A stretch of DNA of 64,000 bases from Variovorax saccharolyticus (GTDB lineage Bacteria; Pseudomonadota; Gammaproteobacteria; Burkholderiales; Burkholderiaceae_C): positions 124,001 through 188,000 of the forward strand of contig NZ_JASZYT010000004.1 in the NCBI RefSeq assembly GCF_030316765.1. Reading direction: 5' to 3'. Below are positions 8,935-18,039 of this stretch, piece by piece. How positions within the stretch are numbered: the first letter of the stretch is position 1; every line of letters begins with the position of its first letter. A model generated the notes under the pieces. It made no database searches and was not told the DNA's origin. It worked only from the letters and a program-made list of their open reading frames with translations. The position numbers and the translations under genes were made by a program.

Positions 8935-9891
8935 TCAAAGGTCGAGCACCAGCAGCGGGGACAGCGCCCGCGAGCAACAGGGCGTGAACTGGTCGTTGGC
9001 AGCGCGCTCGGCCTCGGTGAGGAAGCTGTCGCGGTGATCGGGGCTGCCTTCGAGGACGCGGGTCAGGCAGGTTCCGCAGACGCCCGCCTCGCAGGAGCTC
9101 GGCACCTCGACGCCATGCGCTGCCAGCACCTCGATCACTGTCTTGCCGGCCGGGACCTGGCAGCTGAGGCCCGTGCTCGCCACGCGAACCTCGAAGCTGC
9201 CGTCCGTCGCGAGCGCTGTCGCGGCGCCGGCGAAGTACTCGCGATGGAGTTGCGCTTCCGCCCAGCCGAGGCGCCTGGCGGAATCGAGGACGTGGTCCAT
9301 GAAGCCATTCGGCCCGCACACGTACAGGTGCTTGTCGCCGGCGGGATCGGCCAGCACGCGCCCGGCGTCGAATCTCTGCTCGGGCACGTCGTCGGCATGG
9401 AGGACGACGCTGCCCGCGAAGTCCGCCGAAGCGAGTTCCTCGAGAAAGGCCATGCGGCCCGCGGAGCGGCCGCAATAGTGCATCTCGAAGGATCGGCCCT
9501 GCGCGTGCAGGACGCGCGCCATGGCCAGGATGGGCGTCACGCCGATGCCGCCCGCCAGCAGCAGGCTCCGAGGCGCATCGACCAGTGCAAAGTGATTGCG
9601 AGGCGCACTCACGCGCAGCAGGTCGTCGGCCTGCACGCTGTCGTGCATGGCGGCCGAGCCCCCGCGCGAACTCGGCTCGCGCAAGACTGCGATCCGATAG
9701 CGGTTGCGCTCGGACGGATCGTTGCTGAGCGAGTACTGGCGGATCAGGCCCGGCGCCACGTGGACATCGATGTGCGCGCCGGCCGTGAAGGCGGGCAACG
9801 CGCCGCTGTCCTCCGGCACCAGCTCGAAGCTGCACACGCCGTCCGCTTCCTCGACGCGCCGCGCGACGCGGACCCTCAGTTCATTCGTCAT
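8935..9891 (-). CDS. Oxygenase reductase, VanB/phthalate dioxygenase reductase type
   Basis: A 318-residue reductase in the order FMN domain, NAD domain, C-terminal plant-type ferredoxin. RQYSLSND (51-58) binds FMN, GGIGVTP (114-120) binds the nicotinamide cofactor, and Cys267, 272, 275 and 305 hold the [2Fe-2S] cluster. It passes electrons from NAD(P)H to a Rieske oxygenase. It lies 31 bases upstream of the oxygenase at 7806-8903. It is the only such reductase in the window, so the second oxygenase at 15535 probably depends on it too. Confidence 0.9.
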   Translation of the reverse strand: MTNELRVRVARRVEEADGVCSFELVPEDSGALPAFTAGAHIDVHVAPGLIRQYSLSNDPSERNRYRIAVLREPSSRGGSAAMHDSVQADDLLRVSAPRNHFALVDAPRSLLLAGGIGVTPILAMARVLHAQGRSFEMHYCGRSAGRMAFLEELASADFAGSVVLHADDVPEQRFDAGRVLADPAGDKHLYVCGPNGFMDHVLDSARRLGWAEAQLHREYFAGAATALATDGSFEVRVASTGLSCQVPAGKTVIEVLAAHGVEVPSSCEAGVCGTCLTRVLEGSPDHRDSFLTEAERAANDQFTPCCSRALSPLLVLDL

Positions 9892-9918
9892 GGTGTTCCA
9901 TCCGCTATCGGGTTCGAC

Positions 9919-10632
9919 TCAGTGCACGGCCATGCCGACCCAGCGCTCCAGCGTCAGGGGGTCGTCCAGCAGCGCTGCGGCGCCACCGCTGTGCACCACC
10001 GCGCCGTGGTCGAGGATCAGCGCGCGCTCGGCATAGCCGAGGGCCTCGTCGACCTGCTGCTCGACGATGACCACGGCGATGCCGGTCTGCTGGCTCAGGT
10101 TCCGGAAGGCGCGCAGCAACTCCTGCCGGATCAGCGGCGCCAGGCCTTCGAGGGGCTCGTCGAGCAGCAGCAGGGAGGGTTGGCCGAGCAGCGCCCGGGC
10201 GACCGACAGCATCTGCTGTTCGCCGCCCGATAGCTGGGCACCGCCATTTCGGCGGCGCTCGGCAAGTCTCGGAAACAGCGCGTAGGCCTCGTCCAGCGCG
10301 CTGCGCGGTCGCCGCTTGAGCCCGGCCAGCAGGTTCTCCTCGACGCTGAGCGATGGGAAGATGTCCCGGGTCTGCGGCACATAGCCGAGCCCGAGCTCGG
10401 CACGCTGGTGCGGCGCGAGCGCGGAGATGTCCTGGCCGCGAAACCGCACCTGGCCGCTGCGCAGCGGCACCAGTCCCATGATGGTCCGCAGCGCCGTCGT
10501 CTTGCCGACGCCGTTGCGCCCGACCATGGCCAGGCGCTGCTGCGCCGCCATCTCGAACGAGAGTCCGTTCAGCACGGTGGTCGGGCCGTAGCCGGCCACC
10601 ACCTGTTCGAGTTTCAGAATCGGTTCCTGCAT
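9919..10632 (-). CDS. livF: ABC transporter ATP-binding protein, LivF type
   Basis: A 237-residue ATPase with Walker A GRNGVGKTT, signature LSGGEQQ and Walker B LLLLDEP. Its short C-terminus is typical of LivF, the second ATPase of branched-chain-amino-acid-type importers. It starts three bases after the LivG stop and closes the transporter part of the operon. The reductase gene follows directly. Family importers also carry aromatic acids, urea or short amides, and the linked Rieske oxygenase points to an aromatic acid here. Confidence 0.9.
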   Translation of the reverse strand: MQEPILKLEQVVAGYGPTTVLNGLSFEMAAQQRLAMVGRNGVGKTTALRTIMGLVPLRSGQVRFRGQDISALAPHQRAELGLGYVPQTRDIFPSLSVEENLLAGLKRRPRSALDEAYALFPRLAERRRNGGAQLSGGEQQMLSVARALLGQPSLLLLDEPLEGLAPLIRQELLRAFRNLSQQTGIAVVIVEQQVDEALGYAERALILDHGAVVHSGGAAALLDDPLTLERWVGMAVH

Positions 10633-10635
10633 GTG

Positions 10636-11376
10636 TCAATTCCCCAGGTAGGCGGCCCGCACCCTGGGGTCGCGGCGGATGTCGTCGGGCGAGCCGTCGG
10701 CCAGCACGGCCCCGTCGGCAAGCACCACGATCCGGTTGGCAAAGCGGAACACCAGGTCCATGTCGTGCTCGATGATCAGCACCGCCAGTTCGCTCGGCAG
10801 CGAAGCCAGAGCCGCCAGCAGGCGTTCGCCATCGCCCTTCGGCACGCCGGCCATGGGTTCGTCCAGCAGCACGACCTGGGGCCGCAGCGCCAGCGCCAGC
10901 GCCATCTCGATCAGGCGCTGCTCGCCATAGGCGAGGTCTTGCGTCGCCGCGGCCGCATGGGCGCGCAGGCCGAAGCGGGTCAGGATGGCCTGCGCTTCCG
11001 CCTGCAGGGCGGGGTAGGCATCGATGCTGCGCCACAGGCGGCCGGTCATGCCTTCGCGTTCGAAGAGCGCGAGTTCGATCTGCCGCTGGACCGCGAAATG
11101 CGGTGCCAGCGTCGTGATCTGGAAGGTGCGCGCGAGACCCATGCGCACGCGCCTGGCCTGGCTCAGCTGGGTGACGTTCTCTCCGCGCAGCCAGATCTCG
11201 CCGCTGTCCGAGGACAGCACGCCGCTGATCTGGTTGACCAGCGTCGTCTTGCCCGCTCCGTTGGGGCCGATCAGCGCCAGCCGGTCGCCGGCGTTCAACG
11301 CGAACGACACGCCGCGCGTCACGTGCAGGCCGCCGAAGCGCTTGTCGATCGACTTGAGTTCGAGCAGCGTGTTCAT
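10636..11376 (-). CDS. livG: ABC transporter ATP-binding protein, LivG type
   Basis: A 246-residue ATPase with Walker A GPNGAGKTT and the LivG-specific 'GLARTFQ' after the Walker A region. The signature is degenerate (LAYGEQRL in place of LSGGQ), which is normal for LivG. Walker B is VVLLDEP, followed by the family's AG motif. The ATG at 11376 overlaps the LivM stop by four bases, which indicates translational coupling. Confidence 0.9.
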   Translation of the reverse strand: MNTLLELKSIDKRFGGLHVTRGVSFALNAGDRLALIGPNGAGKTTLVNQISGVLSSDSGEIWLRGENVTQLSQARRVRMGLARTFQITTLAPHFAVQRQIELALFEREGMTGRLWRSIDAYPALQAEAQAILTRFGLRAHAAAATQDLAYGEQRLIEMALALALRPQVVLLDEPMAGVPKGDGERLLAALASLPSELAVLIIEHDMDLVFRFANRIVVLADGAVLADGSPDDIRRDPRVRAAYLGN

Positions 11377-12371
11377 CGCGCAGCTCCGGCACGGCGGCGC
11401 AGCCAGGCCCAGGCCTTGGCGGGCGGCACCAGGACCACGCCCATGAGCAGGGCGCCGACCACGAACAGCCAGTGATAGGGATTGATGGAGGCCGCCGTGT
11501 GATGCAGCACGGTGAACGCGGCCGCGCCGACCAGCGCGCCGCTGAGGCGCCCGGCGCCGCCCAGGATGAGCATGACCAGCGCCTCGGCGGACAGCGCGAA
11601 CGACAGGCTGTCCATGCCGACGACCGCATTGGTCTGCGCCGACAGCGCCCCGGCGGCGCCGGCGATCGCTCCGGCCACGGTGTAGAGCAGCCACAGGCGC
11701 GCGAACACCGGCGTGCCGAGGGCCGCCATGCGCGCGCGGTTCTCGTGGATGCCACGCACTGCCAGGCCGAAGGGCGAGTCGACGAGGCGCCGCGCCACAT
11801 AGAACAGCAGGACCAGGACGACCAGCGCATACAGCGCGGCGACGCGGCCTTCGAGGTCGAAGTCGAAGCGGCCGAGGACCGGTCCCATGGCGAAGCCCGA
11901 CAAGCCGTCGTCGCCACCGGTCCACTGGCGCGCCTTCTGCGCCAGGTTCAGCAGGATCTGCGAGACCGCGATGGTCAGCATCAGGAAGGTGAAGCCCTGA
12001 TAGCGCAGCAGGAACGCGCCCGACAGCGCGGCCAGTCCCGCGCCGGCCGCGATGCCGACGAGGAGGCCGACCAGGGGGTCGGGATGAACCTGCAGTGCGA
12101 AGATGCCCGCGGCATAGGCGCCGATGCCGAACAGCGCGGCATGGCCCAGCGTCGCCAGGCCCGCGACGCCCACCACCAAGTCCAGCGAGAGCACGAAGAG
12201 CGCGGTGATGAAGATCCGCGTCATCAGGCCCAGCTGGTCCGGCAGCAAGGCGCAGGCGGCCAGTCCGGCCAGCAGAAGAATGACGGGTGCACGCCATGCG
12301 GGCGCGCATCGCGGCGCTGCGGCTTGCTGCGCATGTGCAGCGAGCACCGTGGTGGATGTCATGGTGTTCAT
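11373..12371 (-). CDS. livM: ABC transporter inner-membrane permease, LivM type
   Basis: A 332-residue hydrophobic permease with about eight to ten predicted membrane spans and the LivM features GHAALFGIGAYAAG and GAGRLSGALVGAA near the C-terminus. The start MNTMTSTT at 12371 overlaps the LivH stop; a second ATG at 12362 would shorten it by three residues. It pairs with LivH at 12368-13225 to form the channel. Confidence 0.9.
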   Translation of the reverse strand: MNTMTSTTVLAAHAQQAAAPRCAPAWRAPVILLLAGLAACALLPDQLGLMTRIFITALFVLSLDLVVGVAGLATLGHAALFGIGAYAAGIFALQVHPDPLVGLLVGIAAGAGLAALSGAFLLRYQGFTFLMLTIAVSQILLNLAQKARQWTGGDDGLSGFAMGPVLGRFDFDLEGRVAALYALVVLVLLFYVARRLVDSPFGLAVRGIHENRARMAALGTPVFARLWLLYTVAGAIAGAAGALSAQTNAVVGMDSLSFALSAEALVMLILGGAGRLSGALVGAAAFTVLHHTAASINPYHWLFVVGALLMGVVLVPPAKAWAWLRRRAGAAR

Positions 12372-13225
12372 CGTTTCAGCAGACCGTTGGGACGCCAGGC
12401 CAAGAGGAGGGCCATGGCGACGAAGAAGAACAGGCTTCCCCACTCCGAGGCGAGGTACTTGCTGGCGGTCTCGATGACGCCCAGCAGGACTGCGGCCACC
12501 AGCGAGCCGGTGATGCTCCCCATGCCGCCCACGGAGACGACCACCAGCACCAGCACGAGGTACTTGAGGGCGTAGTAGGGTTCCAGCGGCATCAGCTCGG
12601 CGCCGAGGATGCCGCCCAGGCCAGCCAGTGCCGCACCGGCGGCGAAGCTCGCGCATTGCACCGTGCGGATCGGGATGCCCAGGGCCGAGGCGGTGCCGCT
12701 GTGATCGACGGCTGCGCGCAGCCAGATGCCGAAGCGGGTGCGCGTGACCGTCCAGGCGGCCAAGGCCGCGACCGCGCAGCCGGCACCGATCACCAGCAGG
12801 CGCTGGGCGGGCAGGGTGCGAAAGCCCAGGTCCACCGAGCCCGCCAGCAACGGCGGCAGCGCAATCATCTGCACCTGCGGGCCGGCCAGCGCATTGGTGG
12901 CGGCGATCAGCACGAAGCTCAGGCCGATCGTGAACAGCACCTGCTCGAGTTCCTTGCGGCGGTACAGGTGGCGCAGCACCAGCGCCTCGAGCACCGCGCC
13001 CAGCAGGGCGGTCGCCAGGATGGCTGCGGGCACGGCCAGCCAGAAGCTCCATCCGGCCTCGCGGGTCAGGAGGGCGGCGCAGTAGCCACCCACCATGGCG
13101 AAGGCACCGTGGCTCAGGTTCACGAAGCGCATCAGGCCCAGCGTCACCGACAGGCCGACCGCGATGACGAACAGCACCATGCCGTAGGCCAGGCCGTCGA
13201 TGAGGATGTTGAGGAAGGTGTTCAC
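12368..13225 (-). CDS. livH: ABC transporter inner-membrane permease, LivH type
   Basis: A 285-residue permease beginning MNTFLNILIDGLAYGMVLF, with the family's 'MRFVNLSHGAFAMVGGY' loop and the C-terminal 'GGMGSITGSLVAA' segment that contacts the ATPase. It lies 35 bases downstream of the receptor gene and overlaps LivM by four bases. Confidence 0.9.
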   Translation of the reverse strand: MNTFLNILIDGLAYGMVLFVIAVGLSVTLGLMRFVNLSHGAFAMVGGYCAALLTREAGWSFWLAVPAAILATALLGAVLEALVLRHLYRRKELEQVLFTIGLSFVLIAATNALAGPQVQMIALPPLLAGSVDLGFRTLPAQRLLVIGAGCAVAALAAWTVTRTRFGIWLRAAVDHSGTASALGIPIRTVQCASFAAGAALAGLGGILGAELMPLEPYYALKYLVLVLVVVSVGGMGSITGSLVAAVLLGVIETASKYLASEWGSLFFFVAMALLLAWRPNGLLKR

Positions 13226-13260
13226 GGGCGGACTTCAGGCGTGGCGGCGACCTGGCGAAA

Positions 13261-14439
13261 TCACTTTTCGAGCCCGAAGTCGGTCTGGGGCCCGAAGCTC
13301 TGCAGCTCCTTGTTGACCAGCAGGCCGCCTACCTTCTCGACCTTGCGCAGGTAGACGTCCTGCGTGATGTGCCGGGTCTTGGGATCGATGCTCACCGGCC
13401 CGCGCGGGCTCTCCCATTTGAGCGTGCGCGCCGCCGCGAGCGCCTGGGGGCCGTCCTTCTTGCCGCCCGTGGCCTCGATCATCCGGTGGATCACGACCAT
13501 GCCGTCCCAGGCGCCGACCGATGCGTAGTTGGCGACCGCGTTCGGGTCCTGCTTCCTGAGCGCGGCGACGAACTTCCTGTTCTCGGGCGAGTCGTGGGCG
13601 CCCGAGTAGTGGAAGGCGGTGGTCAGGCCCAGTGCGGCATCACCGAACTTCTGCAGGTCGTACTCGTCGGTCTCGGCCGAGCCGAGGAATTGCACGCCGG
13701 CCTTGGCCAGTCCGTTCTCGTTGTAGGCCTTGACGAAGCCCAGGTTCGGCGGCCCGCCCGGAAGGAAGGCGTAGACCGCCTGCGCGCCACTGGCCTTGAT
13801 GCGTTGAACGAAAGGCCCGAAGTCGGTGGTGGCGATGGGCATGCGGATGCTCTCGACCACCGTGCCGCCCTGCTTGGCGAACTCGCTCTTGAAGGCCGTC
13901 TCGGCATCGATGCCGGGCCCGTAGTCGGTGACGGCCGTCACGACCTTCTTCATGCCGTTCTTGGCGGCCCATTGCGCGGCCGGCACGGTGACTTGCCACA
14001 AGGTATAGCTGGTGCGGACGAAGTACTCCGACTTCTCGGTGATGGCCGAGGTCGCCGCGTTGAAGATGACCGTCGGTGTCCGGGTCTGCTGGATCAGCGG
14101 TGCCACGGCCATGGCGTTGGGCGTGAAGACGAAGCCGCCGAGATAGTCGACCTTGTCCTTGACGAGCAGCTCCTGCACCAGCGTCTTGGTCAGCGCGGGG
14201 TTGGGCCCGCCGGTGTCGCGATAGACGAACTCGATGTCATGCCCGGCGAGCTTGCCGCCCTGGCTCGCGACATAGCTTTCCGCCGCCGCCTTGAACAGCG
14301 AGCCGTAGTGCGCGAACGGCCCCGAGAAGGGACCGATGATGCCGACCTTGACGGCCTGCGCCATGGCCTGAGGGGAGGCGAGCGAAAGCGCTGCCGAGGC
14401 GAAGAGCGCACACGCGATGGCGCGACGTTGGAATTTCAT
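13261..14439 (-). CDS. Periplasmic substrate-binding protein of the Liv-type ABC importer
   Basis: A 392-residue type I periplasmic binding protein (LivK/Peripla_BP_6). The signal peptide ends at ASPQAMAQA. The mature protein starts with KVGIIGPFSGPFAHYG, the classic first strand and ligand loop. It is the first gene of the minus-strand operon that runs through the two permeases, two ATPases, reductase, Rieske oxygenase and MarR gene, so it defines what the system imports. The association with aromatic oxygenases suggests an aromatic carboxylate rather than leucine. Confidence 0.88.
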   Translation of the reverse strand: MKFQRRAIACALFASAALSLASPQAMAQAVKVGIIGPFSGPFAHYGSLFKAAAESYVASQGGKLAGHDIEFVYRDTGGPNPALTKTLVQELLVKDKVDYLGGFVFTPNAMAVAPLIQQTRTPTVIFNAATSAITEKSEYFVRTSYTLWQVTVPAAQWAAKNGMKKVVTAVTDYGPGIDAETAFKSEFAKQGGTVVESIRMPIATTDFGPFVQRIKASGAQAVYAFLPGGPPNLGFVKAYNENGLAKAGVQFLGSAETDEYDLQKFGDAALGLTTAFHYSGAHDSPENRKFVAALRKQDPNAVANYASVGAWDGMVVIHRMIEATGGKKDGPQALAAARTLKWESPRGPVSIDPKTRHITQDVYLRKVEKVGGLLVNKELQSFGPQTDFGLEK

Positions 14440-14622
14440 CTGGGTCTCCTGTGGGGTTCGGGCCCGAATGCGGTTGCGACGGAGCGATCGGGTGCTTGTA
14501 TTTTGATTGGCATATCAACTAGTTGCAATCCCAACCGATTGGTGTTTACCCGCAGCGCGGATCGATCGGACCCGGGCATCCACCCTGTTGAATCTCGCGT
14601 CGCTTGCCTATATTCCGGCGTG
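14440..14622. promoter_or_regulatory. Divergent control region with CAACTAGTTG palindrome
   Basis: These 183 bases separate the minus-strand importer operon from the plus-strand LuxR gene. A perfect ten-base palindrome, CAACTAGTTG, lies at 14516-14525. On the minus strand TTGCAA (14529-14524), a 17-base gap and CAAAAT form a plausible -35/-10 pair for the importer operon. The palindrome sits in its spacer, where a repressor would block RNA polymerase. The local A+T is clearly higher than in the flanking genes. Candidate binders are the MarR protein at 7172 and the LuxR protein at 14623. Confidence 0.45.
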
Positions 14623-15429
14623 ATGGCTTCAACCTGGCTGCTCGACGCTCCGCCGGCAGGGCACATGCTCGATGCCGGCGCGGTCGCGCGCCTGCTGGAT
14701 GCGGGCGAGGGGCAGGCTCCCGCTCTGGACATGCTCGACTTCGTGAACCATGTCCTGCCGGTCGAGTACATCTCGCTGGTCGAATACGTGGATGGCGTTC
14801 CCTCCCAGGTCGAGGGCCATTCGACGGGCCGCCACGACAACATCACGGCGGAGTGCTTTTCGCTCTACAAGAGCCGCTTCCGGCAAGCCGACGAGCTCAC
14901 GCGCCTGGCGACACGCATGGCCGGGGAGACCTCGATGCACGCCCCCGTGACCGCACTGCTGTACGACGTGGCGGACATTCCCGATCCGGGTTGGCGCGAG
15001 CAGATCTTCGTCGGCCGCCAACTCACCGGCCGCCTGAGCTTTCTCTATGCACCGCTGCCGCGGACGCTGTTCGCGATCAACCTCTATCGCGACCAGAACG
15101 ACGGCAGCTTCGACGCCGCCGATGTGGAGCGGCTGCTCGGCTTGGCGCCGATTCTCAAGAGGGCTCACCGCAACGCGCTCTTCGCGCATCTGGCGTCGCC
15201 CGATGCGCAGCTGCGCGCGCCCGACATCGAACGCGCGCTGCAGCGAACCGCGCCGCTGCTCTCGGCGCGCGAGCGTGCGGTGTGCGCGCGCATCGCCTGC
15301 GGCATCGGCACCGATGGCATCGCCGTCGATCTGGGCATCGCAGCGTCGACCGTCGCGACGCTGCGCAAGCGCGCCTACGCCAAGCTGGCGATCCACGGGC
15401 GGCAGCAGCTCCTGCGCTTCATCCACTAG
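14623..15429 (+). CDS. LuxR-family transcriptional regulator
   Basis: A 268-residue protein. The last 60 residues form a LuxR/GerE helix-turn-helix: LSARERAVCARIACGIGTDG, then AVDLGIAASTVATLRKRAYAKL. The N-terminal 200 residues match no domain that I recognise and lack an obvious phosphoacceptor or autoinducer-binding signature. It is divergent from the aromatic importer operon and 105 bases upstream of the second Rieske oxygenase, so it probably activates one or both. The ATG at 14623 is chosen because upstream sequence in this frame is antisense to the receptor gene. Confidence 0.85.
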   Translation: MASTWLLDAPPAGHMLDAGAVARLLDAGEGQAPALDMLDFVNHVLPVEYISLVEYVDGVPSQVEGHSTGRHDNITAECFSLYKSRFRQADELTRLATRMAGETSMHAPVTALLYDVADIPDPGWREQIFVGRQLTGRLSFLYAPLPRTLFAINLYRDQNDGSFDAADVERLLGLAPILKRAHRNALFAHLASPDAQLRAPDIERALQRTAPLLSARERAVCARIACGIGTDGIAVDLGIAASTVATLRKRAYAKLAIHGRQQLLRFIH

Positions 15430-15534
15430 GGTGAACAGACCCTATTCCGCGGCCCGGCGCCCTTGTACCCTTCTGCGGGGACAGACGGCGACCTGCGCAA
15501 CTCCTACATTGCCTGGACCTTGTTGGAGACAGGC

Positions 15535-16572
15535 ATGTGGATACGGAATTGCTGGTACGTCATCGCGTGGGAACACGAGATTCCCGCCGAAGGCATGTTC
15601 ACCCGAAGAGTGCTCGACGAGCCGATCCTGGTCTACCGGACCGCCGACGGCGGCCTGGTCGCGATGCTTGACCGCTGCTGCCATCGCCAAGCGCCCTTGT
15701 CGCGCGGACGCCGCGAAGGCGACTGCGTGCGCTGCGGCTACCACGGGCTCAAGTTCGATGCCGCGGGCATCTGCGTGGAGGCGCCCGGACTGGCGAGCAT
15801 CCCGGTCAAGACGCGCGTGCCGACCTATCCCGTGGTCTCGCACAACCGATGGGTGTTCGTCTGGATGGGGGACCCGGCGCTGGCCGATCCCGCGCTGCTG
15901 CCGGACAACTTCTCCTGCGACCACCCCGACTGGTCATACAAGCCGGGCTATGTGCACTACGACACGCCCTACCTGCTGGTCTGCGACAACCTGCTCGACT
16001 TCTCGCACCTGAGCTATGTGCACGAGAGCACGCTGGGCGGCTCGACCGCGATCGCGCAGGCGATTCCGAGGATCGAAGCCATACCACGCGGCATCCGGGT
16101 CACGCGGCATGTGCCGGATGTGGCGCCATCGCCGTTCTGGAAATCCTTCCAGAGCTTCGATCGCAACGTCGATCGCTACTTCGTCTACGACTTCGTGCTG
16201 CCCGGCACCCTGCTGATGCAATCGGGCGGCGCGCCCGTGGGCCAGGCCGAGGGCGACCTGCGCGGCGGCGTGCAGCTCCACAGCTGCCAGACGCTGACGC
16301 CGGAGACCGAGACCACCACGCACTACTTCTTCCAGCAGTCGCACCGCAGCAGCATCGACGATCCGGCGGTCACTGAAGCGATCTACCGCGGCCTGGTCAC
16401 CGCCTTCGAGGAGGACCGCGAAATGATCACCGCCCAGCACCGGAACATCGACCCCGAGGCGCCGATGCTGCTGCTCGCGATGGACCAGGCCTTGGTCCGC
16501 TATCGACGGCTGCTGCAGCAGGCGGTCGACCAGGAGCGGGACCCGCTGGCGACCGCACGCGCGGCAGCCTGA
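15535..16572 (+). CDS. Second Rieske oxygenase subunit, vanillate O-demethylase-like
   Basis: A 345-residue terminal oxygenase beginning MWIRNCWYVIAW, the usual opening of VanA-like proteins. Rieske ligands are Cys48-x-His50 and Cys67-x2-His70. The catalytic iron ligands are in DNLLDFSHLSYVH: N152, D155, H158, H163. GGAGA lies just before the ATG. It is related to, but clearly distinct from, the oxygenase at 7806 on the other strand. No reductase is beside it, so it presumably shares the one at 8935. A Bug receptor follows after 35 bases. Confidence 0.88.
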   Translation: MWIRNCWYVIAWEHEIPAEGMFTRRVLDEPILVYRTADGGLVAMLDRCCHRQAPLSRGRREGDCVRCGYHGLKFDAAGICVEAPGLASIPVKTRVPTYPVVSHNRWVFVWMGDPALADPALLPDNFSCDHPDWSYKPGYVHYDTPYLLVCDNLLDFSHLSYVHESTLGGSTAIAQAIPRIEAIPRGIRVTRHVPDVAPSPFWKSFQSFDRNVDRYFVYDFVLPGTLLMQSGGAPVGQAEGDLRGGVQLHSCQTLTPETETTTHYFFQQSHRSSIDDPAVTEAIYRGLVTAFEEDREMITAQHRNIDPEAPMLLLAMDQALVRYRRLLQQAVDQERDPLATARAAA

Positions 16573-16607
16573 ACGGCTCTGCAACGACACAACCAAGGAG
16601 ACCCCCG

Positions 16608-17588
16608 ATGCGCCGCACCTTCCTGGCACTGAGCCTGGCCACCGTTCTCGCGGCACTGCCGCTCCCGGGCCTGGCCCAGGGCACGTTCCCGACCAAGCCG
16701 ATTCGCATCGTCGTCACCGCCCAGGCCGGAGGCGCCAACGACTTCGTGGCGCGGCTGATCGGCGAGCATGTCGCCAAGTCGCTGGGCCAGGCGGTCGTGG
16801 TGGACAACCGCGCCGGCGCCAACGGCGCCGTCGGCCTCGGCGAGGTGGCGCGCGCCGCTCCCGACGGCTACACCATCGCCGTCACGCTGGGCGACTCGCT
16901 GATCAACAACGTCGCCCTCTACAAGAGCCTGCCCTACGATCCGCAGCGCGACTTCGTGTTCCTGACGCAGGTGGTGCGCAGCCCGGCCATCCTCTCGGCC
17001 AACCTGGAACTGGGCGTGAAGAACATGGACGACTTCAGGAAGCTGGCGGCGAAGCCGGGCCAGCAGCTGAGCTACGGCACCTGGGGGCCGGGCGGCCTCG
17101 GCCACCTGGCGGGCGAGGCGCTCAATCGCAAGCTGGACGCGCACATGGTCCACGTGCCGCAACGCGGGGAGGCACCCGTGATGGCGGATCTGCTGAGCAA
17201 CACGGTGAGCGTGGGCCTCACCTCCGCAGGCCTTGCCCGCCAGCATGTGCAGGCGGGCAAGGTGGTGCCCCTGGCGATCATGGGGCGCGAGCGATCGCCC
17301 GTGCTGCCGCAGGTGCCGACGATGCGCGAGCTCGGCTTCGACGATCCCCTGTTCGAGGCGGCGGTATGGATCGCCTTCGTCGCGCCCGCCAAGACCCCGC
17401 CCGGGGTGGTCGAGCGGCTGACCACCGCCCTGCGTGCCGCGGCCGCGATGCCGGATGTGCAGGCGAAGATGGCCGAGCGCGGCCTCGAGATGCTGAACAC
17501 CACGCCGGAACAGTTCGGCGCCAGCTACAGGCGTGATTTCGAAGTGATCACCCGGCGCATGCAGGAGTTCGGGATCGAGGCGCAGTAG
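16608..17588 (+). CDS. Bug-family periplasmic solute receptor
   Basis: A 326-residue receptor with the signal peptide MRRTFLALSLATVLAALPLPGLAQ, which carries an RRTFLA twin-arginine-like start. The first binding loop, TAQAGGAND, departs from the usual PFxPGGxxD, and the second loop is VPQRGEAPVM in place of VPYKGGGPAM. Both ligand loops are therefore atypical and probably fit a different, perhaps aromatic, acid. It is cotranscribed with the second Rieske oxygenase. Confidence 0.9.
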   Translation: MRRTFLALSLATVLAALPLPGLAQGTFPTKPIRIVVTAQAGGANDFVARLIGEHVAKSLGQAVVVDNRAGANGAVGLGEVARAAPDGYTIAVTLGDSLINNVALYKSLPYDPQRDFVFLTQVVRSPAILSANLELGVKNMDDFRKLAAKPGQQLSYGTWGPGGLGHLAGEALNRKLDAHMVHVPQRGEAPVMADLLSNTVSVGLTSAGLARQHVQAGKVVPLAIMGRERSPVLPQVPTMRELGFDDPLFEAAVWIAFVAPAKTPPGVVERLTTALRAAAAMPDVQAKMAERGLEMLNTTPEQFGASYRRDFEVITRRMQEFGIEAQ

Positions 17589-17589
17589 G

Positions 17590-17614
17590 GCTGCCGCCTC
17601 GGGTGCGCGGCAGC
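17590..17614. terminator. Hairpin between convergent genes
   Basis: GCTGCCGC (17590-17597) and GCGGCAGC (17607-17614) form a perfect eight-base stem with a nine-base loop. It begins one base after the Bug stop and lies just before the convergent thioesterase stop. There is no T-run, so it would act as a bidirectional stem terminator rather than a canonical intrinsic one. Confidence 0.5.
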
Positions 17615-17616
17615 AG

Positions 17617-18015
17617 CTAGCGCACGCTCACGGGACGCCGCTCGTCGTCCAGCGCGACGTAGGTCATGCGGCATTCGGTGACCTTGGTCGACCCACCCCC
17701 GCCGCGGCGTTCGGTCGTCGCTTCCACCTGGACGGTGATCGAGGTCGTCCCGACGCTCGTCACCGTGGCATGGAAGGTGACGAGGTCGCCGAGCAGAATC
17801 GGGTGCGCGAAGACGAGCTCGTCGACCGCGACCAGCGCGACCCGCCGGCGGGAGATCCGCAGCGGCAGCACGCTGCCTGCCGCGTCCAGCTTGCTCATGA
17901 CCCAGCCGCCGGAGATGAAGTTCTCCATCGACGTGTCCGCGGGCATCGGGATGACGCGCAGGACGATCTCCGGTGCCGCCGGCGATTCGATCGCCGCTCC
18001 GTCAGGCTGGCTCAT
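17617..18015 (-). CDS. Acyl-CoA thioesterase (hotdog fold, YciA-like)
   Basis: A 132-residue single hotdog-domain protein of the YciA/BFIT acyl-CoA thioesterase family. Signatures are 'NFISGGWVMSKLDAAGS', with the catalytic Asp in the last part, and 'FAHPILLGDLVTFHATV'. It hydrolyses acyl-CoA to free CoA and acid in the cytoplasm. It lies 24 bases downstream of an IclR gene on the same strand and so is cotranscribed with it. Divergent neighbours include an acyl-CoA ligase, so it may limit CoA trapping in that pathway. Confidence 0.85.
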   Translation of the reverse strand: MSQPDGAAIESPAAPEIVLRVIPMPADTSMENFISGGWVMSKLDAAGSVLPLRISRRRVALVAVDELVFAHPILLGDLVTFHATVTSVGTTSITVQVEATTERRGGGGSTKVTECRMTYVALDDERRPVSVR

Positions 18016-18039
18016 GGGAAATCCTTCGCGAAAAGCGCT

